64,000 nt of DNA, from NCBI RefSeq assembly GCF_010119205.1, contig NZ_WRXM01000001.1, forward strand, positions 1,736,001 through 1,800,000, written 5' to 3'. The stretch comes from Haloarcula limicola (GTDB taxonomy: Archaea > Halobacteriota > Halobacteria > Halobacteriales > Haloarculaceae). Positions 43,454 to 52,553 of the stretch are shown one piece after another. Within the stretch, counting starts at the first letter, position 1, and each line of letters starts with the position of its first letter. The position numbers were made by a program, and so were the translations under genes. The notes under the pieces were generated by a model. It saw only the letters and a program-made list of their open reading frames with translations. It did no database searches and was not told where the DNA came from.

Positions 43454-44545
43454 ATGGACGACTGGCTCATCGACGACGACCGCCTCTCCGTCGGCCGCAA
43501 ATCCGTACTCCCCGGGGAGGGATTTTTCTTCCCCGACTCCTTCGAGGAGGAACAGGCCGAGGCCGAGGCCGCCGAGACGCTCGCCGGCGCGGGCGTCGTA
43601 GTCATCGCGGACCCGGACGCCGACGGACTGGCCTGTACGGCCCTGATCCGAGAGGCCCACGGCGAGGGAGCGCTCCTGCCCGCCGGCCCGCACGAACTGC
43701 AGGAGGCGCTCGCCTGGACCGCCGAGTACGCCGAACCCGACGCGACCGTCTTCGTCTGTGACCTCTGTCCCGACAGCGAATCCGACGTCGACGCCCTGCC
43801 GGACCTCACCGCTCGCGTCGAGCGCGTGGTCTGGTTCGACCACCACCAATGGGACGACGAGCTCGGCGCGACGGTCGACGAGACGGGCGTCGAGCGAACC
43901 GTCGGCGAGAGCGACGAGGTCTGTACCGCGGACGTGGCACTCGTGGAACTGGACCACGAGTTCGAGGAGCGCTGGGCGGACCTCGCCGCCGTCACCCGCG
44001 ACCACGACCTCTGGATACGCGACGACGAGCGCAGCGACGACCTCGCGGACTTCTCGTACTGGTCCGAGCCGGAGGAGTACATCGACGCCGTCGCCGAACA
44101 CGGGGCCGACCTCTCGCCGGAGGTGCGGGAGTTCCTCGCCGAGCAGCGCGTCGAGAAGGAGGCGCTCATCGAGAAGGCCGTCGAGCGCGCCGAGATGCGC
44201 GAGATCGGCGAGTGGACCGTCGGCGTCACCTACGGCCGCTGTTCGCAGAACGAGGTCGCCGAGGCGCTGCGAGAGCGCGGCTCCGACGCCGCCGTCATCG
44301 TCAAGCCAGCCGGCTCCGCGTCGATCCGTGGCACCGAGAACTTCGAACGCGCCCACGAGGTCGCCCAGCAGGTCAACGGCGGCGGCCACCCGAAGGCCGC
44401 CGGCTGTAAGCCCGACATCTACGACGACATGATGGACTACGCCCACCACTGGACGACGCGGGGAGCGGTGGCCAAACAGGCTATCATCGACGCGTTCCGG
44501 CGGCTGCCCGAGGAAGACGACGAGGGCGTCGAGACAGAACGATAG
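43454..44545 (+). CDS. DHH-family phosphoesterase (RecJ/NrnA-like)
   Basis: The 363-residue protein has the DHH signature: VIADPDADGLACT (about 50-62) with metal-binding Asp, WFDHHQWDDE (D129, H130, H131) and the C-terminal DHHA1 motif NGGGHPKAAGCKP (about 312). It should hydrolyse phosphodiesters using Mn2+, acting on short oligonucleotides, cyclic dinucleotides or single strands. Its role in haloarchaea is not fixed. The C-terminal part is acidic. Confidence 0.9.
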   Translation: MDDWLIDDDRLSVGRKSVLPGEGFFFPDSFEEEQAEAEAAETLAGAGVVVIADPDADGLACTALIREAHGEGALLPAGPHELQEALAWTAEYAEPDATVFVCDLCPDSESDVDALPDLTARVERVVWFDHHQWDDELGATVDETGVERTVGESDEVCTADVALVELDHEFEERWADLAAVTRDHDLWIRDDERSDDLADFSYWSEPEEYIDAVAEHGADLSPEVREFLAEQRVEKEALIEKAVERAEMREIGEWTVGVTYGRCSQNEVAEALRERGSDAAVIVKPAGSASIRGTENFERAHEVAQQVNGGGHPKAAGCKPDIYDDMMDYAHHWTTRGAVAKQAIIDAFRRLPEEDDEGVETER

Positions 44546-44611
44546 CTACCCGGGCGCGCATTCTCGTCCGCATAACGCTGATACGCCCGCCGTCCGAACG
44601 CCGAGCTGTCG

Positions 44612-45049
44612 ATGTCCACCGCCCTCCCCGCGTGGCTCCCCGACCGAGCGGCGTTGCTCGGCGAACTCTCCACTGCCGCCGCCGTCGGAGCCACCCTGTA
44701 CGTCTTCGACGGGTCGCTCCCCTACGCCGCCGGTGTGGCCGTCGCGTTCTTCGCGCTTCGACTGCTTACCGACCTCGCTGAGGCCGCAGTCGGCGACTAC
44801 GCCGACCACGCGCTGTTCGGCGTCCTCGTCCTCGCCGCGACGGGTTACCTCGCGGTTCTGACCCCGCCGTCGTGGCTACTCGCCGTCGGCGGCGTTGTCG
44901 GTGGCTGGTTCCTCCTCGACGGTGTCCAGCACCTCCGCCACGGCGTGGCCCGCGACGAAGTGGGAATAAAATACTCGCACGAAGGAAGCATACTCACGGG
45001 ACTCCCGAAGGCGCTGCTCGTCCGTCTCGCCGAACCGTTCCTCCTGTAG
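44612..45049 (+). CDS. Small membrane protein of unknown function
   Basis: The 145-residue protein starts MSTALPAWLPDRAALLGE, with hydrophobic helices at about 18-34, 37-53, 68-84 and 86-104. The last 40 residues (VARDEVGIKYSHEG...) are more polar. I do not recognise a family. It lies on the strand of the DHH gene, 66 bp downstream of it, and is convergent with the DUF5807 gene. Confidence 0.6.
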   Translation: MSTALPAWLPDRAALLGELSTAAAVGATLYVFDGSLPYAAGVAVAFFALRLLTDLAEAAVGDYADHALFGVLVLAATGYLAVLTPPSWLLAVGGVVGGWFLLDGVQHLRHGVARDEVGIKYSHEGSILTGLPKALLVRLAEPFLL

Positions 45050-45058
45050 CGTCGTCGA

Positions 45059-45490
45059 CTACTGCTCGGCGACCCACTTGTCGCTGTACCGTTCGCCACA
45101 GGCACAGACCGCGTAGGCGTGGATCACGTCGCCTTCGGCGTAGAGGCCGCCGACGTCCTCGTTCTGTTCCTCGGCGAACGCGAAGACGAATCGCGTCGTG
45201 TGGTTCTCTTCGGGTTCCTCCTCGGCGACGGGACAGTCCGCGCCGGTCAGGTCGTCGTGGACCGTCCCGTCGGTGTCCATCGCCTCGCGGGCCAGCGCCA
45301 TCGGATCGATGCCGGTCGCCGACTGGAACGCGCTCCGGCCGTCGTCGCCGGGCAACACGAGGACGTGCCCGTCCTCGACGGCGTCGGCGTAGTCGGCCAG
45401 CGCGCCGGGGTTCGAGACGGCGTCCTCGTGGAGGAAGAAGAGGACGTCCTCGGGCCGCTCGCCCGCCAGAAACTCGGTGTGCTTGCTCAT
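45059..45490 (-). CDS. DUF5807-family protein
   Basis: The 143-residue protein starts MSKHTEFLAGERPEDVLFFLHEDAV, with the rest (YADAVEDGHVLVLPGDDGRSAFQ and CACGERYSDKW near the end) matching the haloarchaeal DUF5807. Two Cys in CACGE and one in ADCPV may form a metal site. Its function is unknown. The ATG at 45490 is chosen over an extension that begins MRRGR. Confidence 0.8.
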   Translation of the reverse strand: MSKHTEFLAGERPEDVLFFLHEDAVSNPGALADYADAVEDGHVLVLPGDDGRSAFQSATGIDPMALAREAMDTDGTVHDDLTGADCPVAEEEPEENHTTRFVFAFAEEQNEDVGGLYAEGDVIHAYAVCACGERYSDKWVAEQ

Positions 45491-45595
45491 GCTCGCTCGG
45501 AGTCGCCCGCGACGCAAAAGTGACGCGCTTCGGGTGACCGAAAGTCCGCGCGAGCGCGCGAGTACGACGGCGACAGCGAATTGCGGTCGCCGCCG

Positions 45596-45901
45596 TCAGT
45601 CGTCGGCGACCGAGTAGTCGGCGACGGCCGATTCGGTCGCGACCGCTTTCGTCCCGGACAGCCGCTCTCGGACGCCGGAGCGGAAGTACGCGAGCAGTCC
45701 CCACATGAGACAGCCGAAGCCGGCACCGATCGCTGGAGAGAGCATCCCGAGCGAGCCGAACATGACGGCCTTCACCAGGAGGCCGAGCGTCGTGAGTCCG
45801 GACGTTTGCAGCGGAATACGGGCGTGCGGGTCGCGCAGAGCCGGGAGTATGGAGAGCGTCAGGACGAACGTTACTACCGTAATGATATACTCTTGCCACA
45901 T
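45596..45901 (-). CDS. Small membrane protein
   Basis: The 101-residue protein starts MWQEYIITVVTFVLTLSILPALRD, with hydrophobic helices at about 5-22 and 38-75 and a polar tail. I do not recognise a family. It stands alone between the DUF5807 gene and an AT-rich stretch (45902-46063) that has several TATA-like sequences and no gene; the promoter probably lies there. Confidence 0.6.
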   Translation of the reverse strand: MWQEYIITVVTFVLTLSILPALRDPHARIPLQTSGLTTLGLLVKAVMFGSLGMLSPAIGAGFGCLMWGLLAYFRSGVRERLSGTKAVATESAVADYSVADD

Positions 45902-46063
45902 ATTATCGAACTTCCCCCGCGACCGAGAGAGAATATACCCACACCGGTCGCAGTACTACTTCTACCCCAGTTCCCGATATATACTTTTACATGCAAAATC
46001 ATATGTGATATTCCGCTCCGTCTCCGTATCTTTCGAGCGAAAAGTGAACAGTTCACAATCCAG

Positions 46064-46608
46064 TTAACCGAGACGAATCAGAGCCAGACAGCGCGTCCAG
46101 TCCGAACCGTCGGGGTCGGGGACCCCGATTGCGGCGGTGTAGGTGCCCGCTTCGAGCGATGTCTCGGGGCTAACGAAATCGACGACCTCACCGAGCGTCC
46201 AACTGTGCGTCGCTCCGGGTGAGAGGGCGAGCCGTCCGTTCCCAGACGAGCGCTGCTCGACTGTCTCCCACTCGGGCGTCGTCTGCCGCCGAATCGTCCA
46301 CTGGAACGGGTTGAGGATCAGTTCGGTCGAAGAGTCGTTGTGAAGCGTCAGCTCGACCGACTCCGGTGGTGCACGGTCACAGATTCCGACGGGAGCACGT
46401 AGACGCTCGCAGCGTCCGTATCGACGGTGTGTGAGCAGACGTACCCGTCGCGGCCCGACCCGTCCGGCGGACACGGATACGCGGAGACGGGCTTCGACGT
46501 GGGCGACGCGGTACTGCCCCGCGATTCACCGTCCGCGGCGGGATCTCCACAACCACTGATGCCAGAAACGACCGCACAGGCGGTCTGTAACACTCGTCGC
46601 CGTCGCAT
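46064..46608 (-). pseudogene. Lipoprotein gene interrupted by a frameshift
   Basis: The N-terminal part (start 46608) reads MRRRRVLQTACAVVSGISGCGD, a lipoprotein signal with a GC lipobox, and continues in one frame to YVCSHTVDTDAASVYVLPSESVT before a stop near 46348. The C-terminal part continues in another frame as PPESVELTLHNDSSTELILNP and ends GVPDPDGSDWTRC...LIRLG at 46064. Both parts are acidic and fit one continuous protein joined near 46365-46385. A single-base error or a real mutation would explain it. The intact gene would give a lipoprotein of about 180 residues. Confidence 0.6.
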
Positions 46609-46898
46609 ACGAGAGAACGATTCCCGCCGCGAGCATAAACGCTCCCGAGGCGAAAACCGCGCTTTGAGCGACGGCCGGCGCTCGGGACCGTTCGAACCGC
46701 AAAGAGAGAAGTTCGTTCGAGAGCGGGACAGCGGAAGGCGTACGGGAAGCATCCGGCGCGCGAAGCGCGCCGGTTCAAACGCGGCGAGCGACCACCGCGC
46801 GCCTATGGCGCGCGACGGGAGCGAAGCCGCGTTTTTTCCCCACGTTTTTGCCCGAGCGAGCGCCGCGAAGCGGCGCGAGAGAGGTGCAAAAAGTGGTT
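46609..46898. other. Gap downstream of the thermosome gene with GC-rich hairpins
   Basis: The stretch between the lipoprotein gene and the thermosome stop holds no gene. It contains several perfect hairpins, including CCGGCGCGCGAAGCGCGCCGG (46753-46773), CGCGCGCC/GGCGCGCG (46796-46814) and GCGCCGCGAAGCGGCGC (46860-46876). The last is the most likely part of the thermosome terminator. Runs of T or A occur on both sides. Confidence 0.6.
46860..46897 (-). terminator. Thermosome terminator region
   Basis: Read on the minus strand, the thermosome stop at 46899 is followed at once by CACTTTTTGC, a run of five T, then by a perfect hairpin with arms GCGCCGC and GCGGCGC (46860-46876). A second T-run is found further on. 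Oligo-T downstream of a stop is the usual archaeal terminator. Confidence 0.55.
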
Positions 46899-48596
46899 TT
46901 ACATCATGCCGCCCATGCCGCCGCCCATGCCGCCCATGCCGCCGCCCATACCGCCGGGCGCGCCGCCGGGGCCGCCGGGTCCGCCTTCGTCCTCGTCGTC
47001 GTCGCCCTGGCCACCCTTGAGGTCGCCGGCGGCGATGACGTCGTCGATGCGGAGGATCATGACGGCCGCTTCGGTCGCAGACTCGATGGCCTGCGTCTTC
47101 ACGCGCAGCGGTTCGACGACGCCGTCTTCCTCCATGTCGACGATCTCGCCGGAGTAGGCGTCGAGCCCGGAGGTGACGGCACCGCCGTCGTGCTGGCTGC
47201 GGAGGTCGACGAGCGAGTCGATGGGGTCGTGACCCGCGTTCTCCGCGAGGGTGCGCGGGATGACGTCGATGGCGTCGGCGAAGGCCTCGACGGCGAGCTG
47301 CTCGCGCCCGCCGACGGAGTCGGCGTAGTCACGCAGGCCCAGCGCCAGCTGGGTCTCGGGGGCACCGCCGCCGGGGAGGACCTTGCCGTCCTCCAGCGTG
47401 GCGGCGACGACGCCGAGCGAGTCCTCGATGGCGCGCTCGACCTCGTCGACGACGTGTTCGGTGCCGCCGCGGAGGATCATCGTGACGGCCTTGGCGTCCT
47501 CGACGTCCTCGACGAAGATGCGCTCGTCGCCGGCGATGTCCTTCTGGGCGACGGAGCCGGCGAAGCCGAGGTCGTCGGCCTCGATGTCGTCGATGTTCGA
47601 GACGATGCGCGCGCCCGTCGAGCGCGAGAGCGCCTCGATGTCGGACTTCTTCGCGCGGCGCACCGCGAGGATGCCCTCCTGTGCGAGGTAGTGCTGTGCC
47701 ATGTCGTCGATGCCCTTCTGGCAGAAGACGACGTCGGCACCGGCCTCTTTGAGCTTGTCGACGTACTCCTTGAGCTGGGCCTCTTCCTGGTCGAGGAACT
47801 GCTGGAGCTGGTCGGGGTCGGTGACGTTGACCTCGGTGTCCAGTTCCGTCTCCGGGACCTCGATGGCCGTGTCCAGCAGGGCGATGTCGGCGTCCTCGAC
47901 GGCGAAGGGCATGTTGTCGTGGACGCGCTCCTTGTCCACGATGACGCCCTCGACGAGCTCGGACTCGTCGGTGGAACCGCCGACGACCGTCTCGACCTGG
48001 ACGTTGTCCGTATCGACGGTGCCGTCGTCGTCGGCGACGGACTGGGCCGCGCGGACGACGAGCTCGGCCAGCACGTCCTTCGAGGACTCCGCGCCTTTGC
48101 CGGTCATAGCGGTGCCGGCGACCTTCTCCAGCGTCTCGGTGTCGTCGGCGTCGACCTCGATGGCGTTCTCCTCGAGGATCTCCTTGGCCTTCTCGGCGGC
48201 CTGTCGGTACCCCTGTGCCAGGATGGTGGCGTGGATGTCCTGGTCGAGGAGTTCCTCGGCCTTCGAGAGGAGTTCGCCGGCGATGACGACGGCCGTCGTC
48301 GTGCCGTCGCCGACCTCGTCCTCCTGGGTCTGGGCGACTTCGACGATCATGTTGGCCGCCGGGTGCTCGATGTCCATCTCGTCGAGGATGGTGACGCCGT
48401 CGTTCGTGACGACGACGGACCCGGAGTTGTCGACGAGCATCTTGTCCATGCCCTTCGGACCGAGTGTGGTCCGAACGGCCTCCGCCACGGCCGTCCCGGC
48501 CGTGATGTTCATGGACTGTGCGTCCTTCCCAGAGGTGCGCTGGGACTCCTCGGAGAGTACGATCATGGGCTGGTTACCCATCTGCTGTTGAGCCAT
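46899..48596 (-). CDS. thsA: Thermosome (group II chaperonin) subunit
   Basis: The 565-residue protein is a CCT/thermosome subunit that forms the double-ring ATP-driven folding chamber in the cytoplasm. It shows [12 protein letters not shown] (about 42-53), [20 protein letters not shown] near 95, GGAPE in the C-terminal equatorial domain (about 395) and the [14 protein letters not shown] region. The C-terminus is a Gly-Gly-Met repeat. It is close to the haloarchaeal Cct1 type. The start [11 protein letters not shown] at 48596 lies about 30 bp from a TATA box with an upstream BRE-like heat-shock element. Confidence 0.95.
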   Translation of the reverse strand: MAQQQMGNQPMIVLSEESQRTSGKDAQSMNITAGTAVAEAVRTTLGPKGMDKMLVDNSGSVVVTNDGVTILDEMDIEHPAANMIVEVAQTQEDEVGDGTTTAVVIAGELLSKAEELLDQDIHATILAQGYRQAAEKAKEILEENAIEVDADDTETLEKVAGTAMTGKGAESSKDVLAELVVRAAQSVADDDGTVDTDNVQVETVVGGSTDESELVEGVIVDKERVHDNMPFAVEDADIALLDTAIEVPETELDTEVNVTDPDQLQQFLDQEEAQLKEYVDKLKEAGADVVFCQKGIDDMAQHYLAQEGILAVRRAKKSDIEALSRSTGARIVSNIDDIEADDLGFAGSVAQKDIAGDERIFVEDVEDAKAVTMILRGGTEHVVDEVERAIEDSLGVVAATLEDGKVLPGGGAPETQLALGLRDYADSVGGREQLAVEAFADAIDVIPRTLAENAGHDPIDSLVDLRSQHDGGAVTSGLDAYSGEIVDMEEDGVVEPLRVKTQAIESATEAAVMILRIDDVIAAGDLKGGQGDDDEDEGGPGGPGGAPGGMGGGMGGMGGGMGGMM

Positions 48597-48617
48597 AGTC
48601 AGACGATGATTGAATGT

Positions 48618-48642
48618 GATTCTATATAAAGCTTTCCGTGGC
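48618..48642 (-). promoter_or_regulatory. Thermosome promoter with TATA box and heat-shock-like BRE
   Basis: On the minus strand the sequence CGGAAAGCTTTATATAG (about 48622-48638) has a TTTATATA core about 30 bp upstream of the thermosome ATG. It is preceded by CGGAAA, which resembles the CGAA-N-TTTATA element of the haloarchaeal cct promoters that respond to heat. The short leader is consistent with the family. Confidence 0.6.
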
Positions 48643-48735
48643 GGTGAGGCCATCGCCGCACTGGAGGGGCGTCGGGCGGTGTGTGACGGTGTGACGTGGG
48701 TGGTTTAAGTACGGATTTCGGTCGTCAGTCGCCCG

Positions 48736-49803
48736 TCAGTAGCTCATCCCGAACCGGCGATGGCGCAGTTCCGGCGTAATCTGGATTCGCGAGACGTCTT
48801 GGCCGGTGCGGTACCAGACGAACGCCGCGCGCGTGAACAGTTCACGGCACTCGATGCGAACCTCGCGGGGGACGCCCTCGGCGCGTTCGTGAACGTCTTC
48901 GATTGCCGCTCGCGTGAACAGGTCGGGGGACTGCCCCTCGTACGGTTCGTCCCGGAAGTACGCCAGCGAGCGGGCGACGTACTCGGCGACGTCGTCGGGA
49001 CCGAAGGGCTCGATGCTCTCGTAGTAGCGCAGCCGAGAGTCGAGCGTCCCCCGAATCTCGGCGACCCGGCGCTTCCCCTCCGGCGTCCCGCTGAGGAAGA
49101 GGCGGACGCCGGCGTCACCGGCCACCTGCAACGGCGAGAGGAGGTCCGCCTGCAACACCTCGATCTCGTCGACGACCAACAGGAGCGTCTTCCCCCGCGC
49201 GCGAACGCGCTGGACGGCCTCGCGGACGGCGGCTTTCGCCTCCGCCGTCGCCCACGGGATGCCGTTTCGCACCTGCGAGTAGCGAGCGAAGTCGACGGAG
49301 TAGCCGGCCGCGTAGGCCGCTTCGAGTATCGTCTGATAGAGGGACCGGGGCGTCGTTTCGCGGGGGTTGTCCAGATGGGTGACGACGAAGTCGTCGTGTT
49401 TCGAGAGGTCGCGCAGGACGATCTCCCGAAACGCCGACTTGCCGGTGCCGTACGGACTCACGAGGCCGATGTGCTGGTCCTGCAACAGCCACGACGTGAC
49501 CTGGTTCAGCATCGCCGTGTCGTGGCGGACGTACAGCGGTTCGGGCATGTGGTCCAGTCCCGCTTCCTCGGTGAAGGGGAGGTCCGTCACGTCCTCGGGC
49601 CGTCCGCCCAGCGCCTCGCCGAAGGCCAGGAGCCGCTGTTCGACCTCGTCCAACTGGTCCAGTAAGACGCCCTCGGAGGCGCTCGCCGACCGCTCGTCGT
49701 TCTCGCTCCTGAGCCGCTCTAAGCGGTTCATCACGTCGCCGACCGACCGACCGCTCTCGGCGTCGGTGTCGGTCCCGCCCCCGCCGTCCAAGTCGTCTGG
49801 CAC
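48736..49803 (-). CDS. AAA+ ATPase (ORC/ExeA-like ATP-binding protein)
   Basis: The 355-residue protein has an N-terminal acidic coiled region (1-75) and an AAA+ core: Walker A VSPYGTGKSAF (about 115-125), Walker B LLLVVDEIE (D212, E213), a sensor-1-like LSGTPEGKRR and an arginine-finger region with RLRYYESIEPF. The C-terminal third (about 270-355) looks helical, as in Orc1/ExeA-type proteins. There is no transposase or origin nearby, so the partner is unknown. A GTG start at 49803 is used. It shares the strand with the upstream KH-domain gene, 100 bp away. Confidence 0.75.
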   Translation of the reverse strand: MPDDLDGGGGTDTDAESGRSVGDVMNRLERLRSENDERSASASEGVLLDQLDEVEQRLLAFGEALGGRPEDVTDLPFTEEAGLDHMPEPLYVRHDTAMLNQVTSWLLQDQHIGLVSPYGTGKSAFREIVLRDLSKHDDFVVTHLDNPRETTPRSLYQTILEAAYAAGYSVDFARYSQVRNGIPWATAEAKAAVREAVQRVRARGKTLLLVVDEIEVLQADLLSPLQVAGDAGVRLFLSGTPEGKRRVAEIRGTLDSRLRYYESIEPFGPDDVAEYVARSLAYFRDEPYEGQSPDLFTRAAIEDVHERAEGVPREVRIECRELFTRAAFVWYRTGQDVSRIQITPELRHRRFGMSY

Positions 49804-49903
49804 GGTCGTTCTTCACCCCTCTTGACTGTCGGCGGCGTTATATGTTACGCTCAGATCGGCGGAAAAACGACGGTTCCCGCGGCGCTGTGTCGGCGCTCGG
49901 CGG

Positions 49904-50452
49904 TCAGCCGGAGAACTGGTGGTACTCCAGTCCCTTGTGCTTCATCTCGTTGTGCTTGCGTTCGAGGAAGGAGTAGACGGAGCCGTGTGGCGCGCCGTCC
50001 AACAGCATCTCGGCGGCCTCTCGCACCGCGTCGACCTGCTCCGGGCCGCCGATGATGCCGAGCGTCGACCCGTAGATGACGACCGACGCGCCGGATAGCT
50101 CCTGCATGAGTTCGCGCGTGCGCCCGCCTTCGCCGATGAGTCGACCCTTCTGTCGCCGGAAGTCGTTCTTGTTCCGGGAGGCCGCCTCGATGTCGATGAG
50201 TTCGAACAGCATCATGTCGTCTTCGAGCAGGGCGAGCGCGTCCTCGGGCGCGAACCCGCGACCGATGGCCTTCACGATGTCCGGCCCCTTCAGCGCCGTC
50301 ACGGGGTCGCCGACGGTGTCGACCTTCACCGTGCCGTCCTCTGAGTCGATGTCGAGTCGCACCTCCGCTCGCTCCTCGATCTCGCGCATGGTCTCACCAC
50401 CCTCGCCGATCAGCACACCGATTCGGTCCTGCGGAATCTTCACGTGCTTCAT
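49904..50452 (-). CDS. KH-domain RNA-binding protein (Pno1/Dim2 homologue)
   Basis: The 182-residue protein has two KH domains. The first has MKHVKIPQDRIGVLIGEGGETMREIEERAEV, with the GxxG loop IGEGG, and the second KGRLIGEGGRTRELMQELSGASVV near 113. In archaea and eukaryotes this protein binds rRNA and helps 40S/30S maturation with Rio kinases. Here the Rio1 and eIF1A genes lie just upstream on the same strand, the known conserved order. Confidence 0.9.
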   Translation of the reverse strand: MKHVKIPQDRIGVLIGEGGETMREIEERAEVRLDIDSEDGTVKVDTVGDPVTALKGPDIVKAIGRGFAPEDALALLEDDMMLFELIDIEAASRNKNDFRRQKGRLIGEGGRTRELMQELSGASVVIYGSTLGIIGGPEQVDAVREAAEMLLDGAPHGSVYSFLERKHNEMKHKGLEYHQFSG

Positions 50453-50522
50453 AATATACTGGGTGTTAGGGGGTTCTGCCTGTTTAAGACTTCGGCGGTA
50501 ACGGCTACCAAAACACAGGGCG

Positions 50523-51461
50523 TCACTCTCCGTTTCGGTCGGCTGGCGTCCCCTGCGGCACGGCGTCGTCGTCGCTCCCCGGCGCGGTGTCCTCCTCGTC
50601 CTCGGGCGTCGCGTACTCGCGGACGTACGCAAGCAGCTCCTCCGGCGTGGCGTCGACGCCCTGTCTGGCGAAGAAGTTGGCGACGTTGCGACAGTCCCGC
50701 TCTAAGAACTCCTCGGCGTTGGGGTGGTGAACCGTAACCGCCTGCCCGAGGTCGATGATATAGAGCTGCCCCTCGTGGAAGACGACGTTGTACTCGGAGA
50801 GGTCGCCGTGGACGAGGCCGGCGTCGTAGAGGCGGCGGACGTACTCCTTGACGACCTCGTAGGCCGTCTCCGGGTTCTCGATGTGGACCTCGTTGAGCCG
50901 CTTCGCTCGCCCCTCCTCGGTCCCGAGATACTCCATGACGAGGACGTTTCGCTCGACGGCAATGGGCTTCGGCGTCCGGACGCCGGCCCGGCGAGCGCGT
51001 TTCAGATTCGACGACTCCTTGCGGACCCACGCGGTGACGACCTTCTTCTTATCCGAGCCGATGCCCTCGAAGCGCGGGTCGCCGTCGAGGTAGCCGCGCA
51101 TGTCGGTGAAGTCTGAGGCGTTGATGCGATACACCTTCACCGCGACCTCCTCGTCGTCGGACAGCGCCGTGTAGACGTTCGCCTCCTTCCCCGTGGAGAT
51201 GGGGCCCCCGAAGGCGTCGATGTGGCCGTCCTGGACGAGTTTGTACAGCGCGCCGTAGGTGGCGTCGTCGAAGACGCTGGCCTCGACCTTGAACTGGTCA
51301 GCGTCCTTGATCCGCTTGCGGAACTCGCTGAACTCGCGGTCCCGCTTCCGGGCGATGCGGTCGGCCTCGGTGTCGGAGACGTCGATCTCCTCCCACTCGT
51401 CGCCGACGCCCTCGGCCTCGTCGGTGTCGAGCAGGCCGAACTCCGCCTCGCCGTCGCTCAC
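50523..51461 (-). CDS. rio1: Rio1-type serine/threonine protein kinase
   Basis: The 312-residue protein is a RIO kinase. It shows the phosphate loop STGKEANVY (about 89-97), the Lys in VAVKVYR (about 109), the catalytic loop HGDLSEYNVV (about 218) and the metal-binding IDLGQA (about 235). It phosphorylates or acts as an ATP-driven factor in late small-subunit maturation. The ends are acidic tails. A GTG start at 51461 is used. It is between eIF1A and the KH gene. Confidence 0.93.
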   Translation of the reverse strand: MSDGEAEFGLLDTDEAEGVGDEWEEIDVSDTEADRIARKRDREFSEFRKRIKDADQFKVEASVFDDATYGALYKLVQDGHIDAFGGPISTGKEANVYTALSDDEEVAVKVYRINASDFTDMRGYLDGDPRFEGIGSDKKKVVTAWVRKESSNLKRARRAGVRTPKPIAVERNVLVMEYLGTEEGRAKRLNEVHIENPETAYEVVKEYVRRLYDAGLVHGDLSEYNVVFHEGQLYIIDLGQAVTVHHPNAEEFLERDCRNVANFFARQGVDATPEELLAYVREYATPEDEEDTAPGSDDDAVPQGTPADRNGE

Positions 51462-51503
51462 GTCCGGGCCTCCGTCGGTGCTGTGGGGCGGTGCATTACG
51501 GCG

Positions 51504-51791
51504 CTACTCCTGGATGTGTCCCTCCTCGCGCAGCTGGTCGGCGTCCTGCTTCTCGTAGCGCCACGTGATGTCGGCCTTCTCGTCCTGCCAGTCCCACGGC
51601 GAGACGAGCACCACGTCGTCTTCCCGGATCCAGATCCGTTTCTGCATCTTGCCCGGAATCCGGGCTGTGCGCTCTGTCCCGTCCATACAGCGTACCTTCA
51701 CGCGGTTGGCCCCGAGCATGTTCGTGACGACGGCGAACACCTCGTCGTCGTCGGGCATCCGCAGGTCCTTTCGGCCTTCGTTGTCGCTCAT
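51504..51791 (-). CDS. eif1A: Translation initiation factor eIF-1A
   Basis: The 95-residue OB-fold protein binds the small ribosomal subunit and promotes scanning and initiator-tRNA binding. It shows the family sequence [28 protein letters not shown] and [29 protein letters not shown], with the usual short acidic N-terminus. It is the first gene of the eIF1A-rio1-KH group. The ATG at 51791 is the normal start for this factor. Confidence 0.95.
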   Translation of the reverse strand: MSDNEGRKDLRMPDDDEVFAVVTNMLGANRVKVRCMDGTERTARIPGKMQKRIWIREDDVVLVSPWDWQDEKADITWRYEKQDADQLREEGHIQE

Positions 51792-51897
51792 GTCTGCCCG
51801 TTCGGTCCGGGGAGGGTTAAGTTTTGTACGATTTTGCCGTGGCCGCCCTCGGCCGCGAGTGGTAAGGCCCAAGGTTCGGCCGCCGCAACCGCCGCCA

Positions 51898-52311
51898 ATG
51901 ACTTACACGCTGCCCGCCGACGCCGCCGACTGGGCGACGGCCTGGCGCGACCGCATCAACGACCGCGAGGGGTTCGAGACCGCCACGGCCGACTTCGACG
52001 CGACGTTCCGATTCGAGATGCGCGCCGACGACACCTACGACGGCGACCCGGTCAACTTCCGCGTGACCGTCGCCGACGGGGTCTGTACCGAGGCGACCGT
52101 CGCCGACGCGAGCGCCGACTACGACTTCGCCCTGCGCGGCCCCTACGAGGCGTGGGTGGCGATGCTCGAAGGCGAACTCGACGTCTCGGAGTCGGTGATG
52201 AACGGTACCTTCGACGTCGAGGGGAACACGATGACGCTGCTGCGCCGACAGGACGCCATCACCGAGATGATCGCGGCCGCCCAGAACGTCGACACCGAGT
52301 TCGCGTACTGA
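51898..52311 (+). CDS. SCP2 sterol-binding-domain-like protein
   Basis: The 137-residue protein starts [21 protein letters not shown] and has the SCP2 fold's strand pattern ([47 protein letters not shown]), followed by the C-terminal helix with [24 protein letters not shown]2 proteins bind lipids or fatty acyl compounds. The archaeal role is unknown. It is divergent from the eIF1A gene and followed by a short membrane protein. Confidence 0.82.
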   Translation: MTYTLPADAADWATAWRDRINDREGFETATADFDATFRFEMRADDTYDGDPVNFRVTVADGVCTEATVADASADYDFALRGPYEAWVAMLEGELDVSESVMNGTFDVEGNTMTLLRRQDAITEMIAAAQNVDTEFAY

Positions 52312-52349
52312 CCGACGGGCTTTTGTCCGCCCGCCGGACCAACACGGGT

Positions 52350-52553
52350 ATGCTCGACAAACTCGGCGTCGCCGGAATCGCCGGCGTCGTCACCCTGTTC
52401 GGCGGTATCGCACTGGTCGCGTGGCAGAACCTGATCCTCGCGGCCGGCCTCGCACTCGTCGTCGGCGGCATGGGGCTCATCGTCTACGGACTCGTCACCA
52501 GCCTGCTGGCCTCCTTCGGCATGGGCGGTGGGATGGGCGGCGGGATGCCCTAG
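52350..52553 (+). CDS. Small membrane protein, DUF7470-like
   Basis: The 67-residue protein starts MLDKLGVAGIAGVVTLFGG, has hydrophobic helices at about 7-23 and 26-48 and ends with a [11 protein letters not shown] tail. This length and layout agree with the haloarchaeal DUF7470. Function is unknown. Its stop overlaps the stop of the convergent histidine kinase. Confidence 0.7.
   Translation: MLDKLGVAGIAGVVTLFGGIALVAWQNLILAAGLALVVGGMGLIVYGLVTSLLASFGMGGGMGGGMP

Noticed and set aside
42341-44449. 702-codon open frame on the minus strand opposite the DHH and lipoprotein genes
   Set aside because: It is antisense to two genes with clear motifs. The long open frame follows from the GC-rich codon bias, and the protein has no family features.
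46848-48629. 593-codon open frame opposite the thermosome
   Set aside because: It mirrors the thermosome codons and has no recognisable domain; the thermosome is certain.
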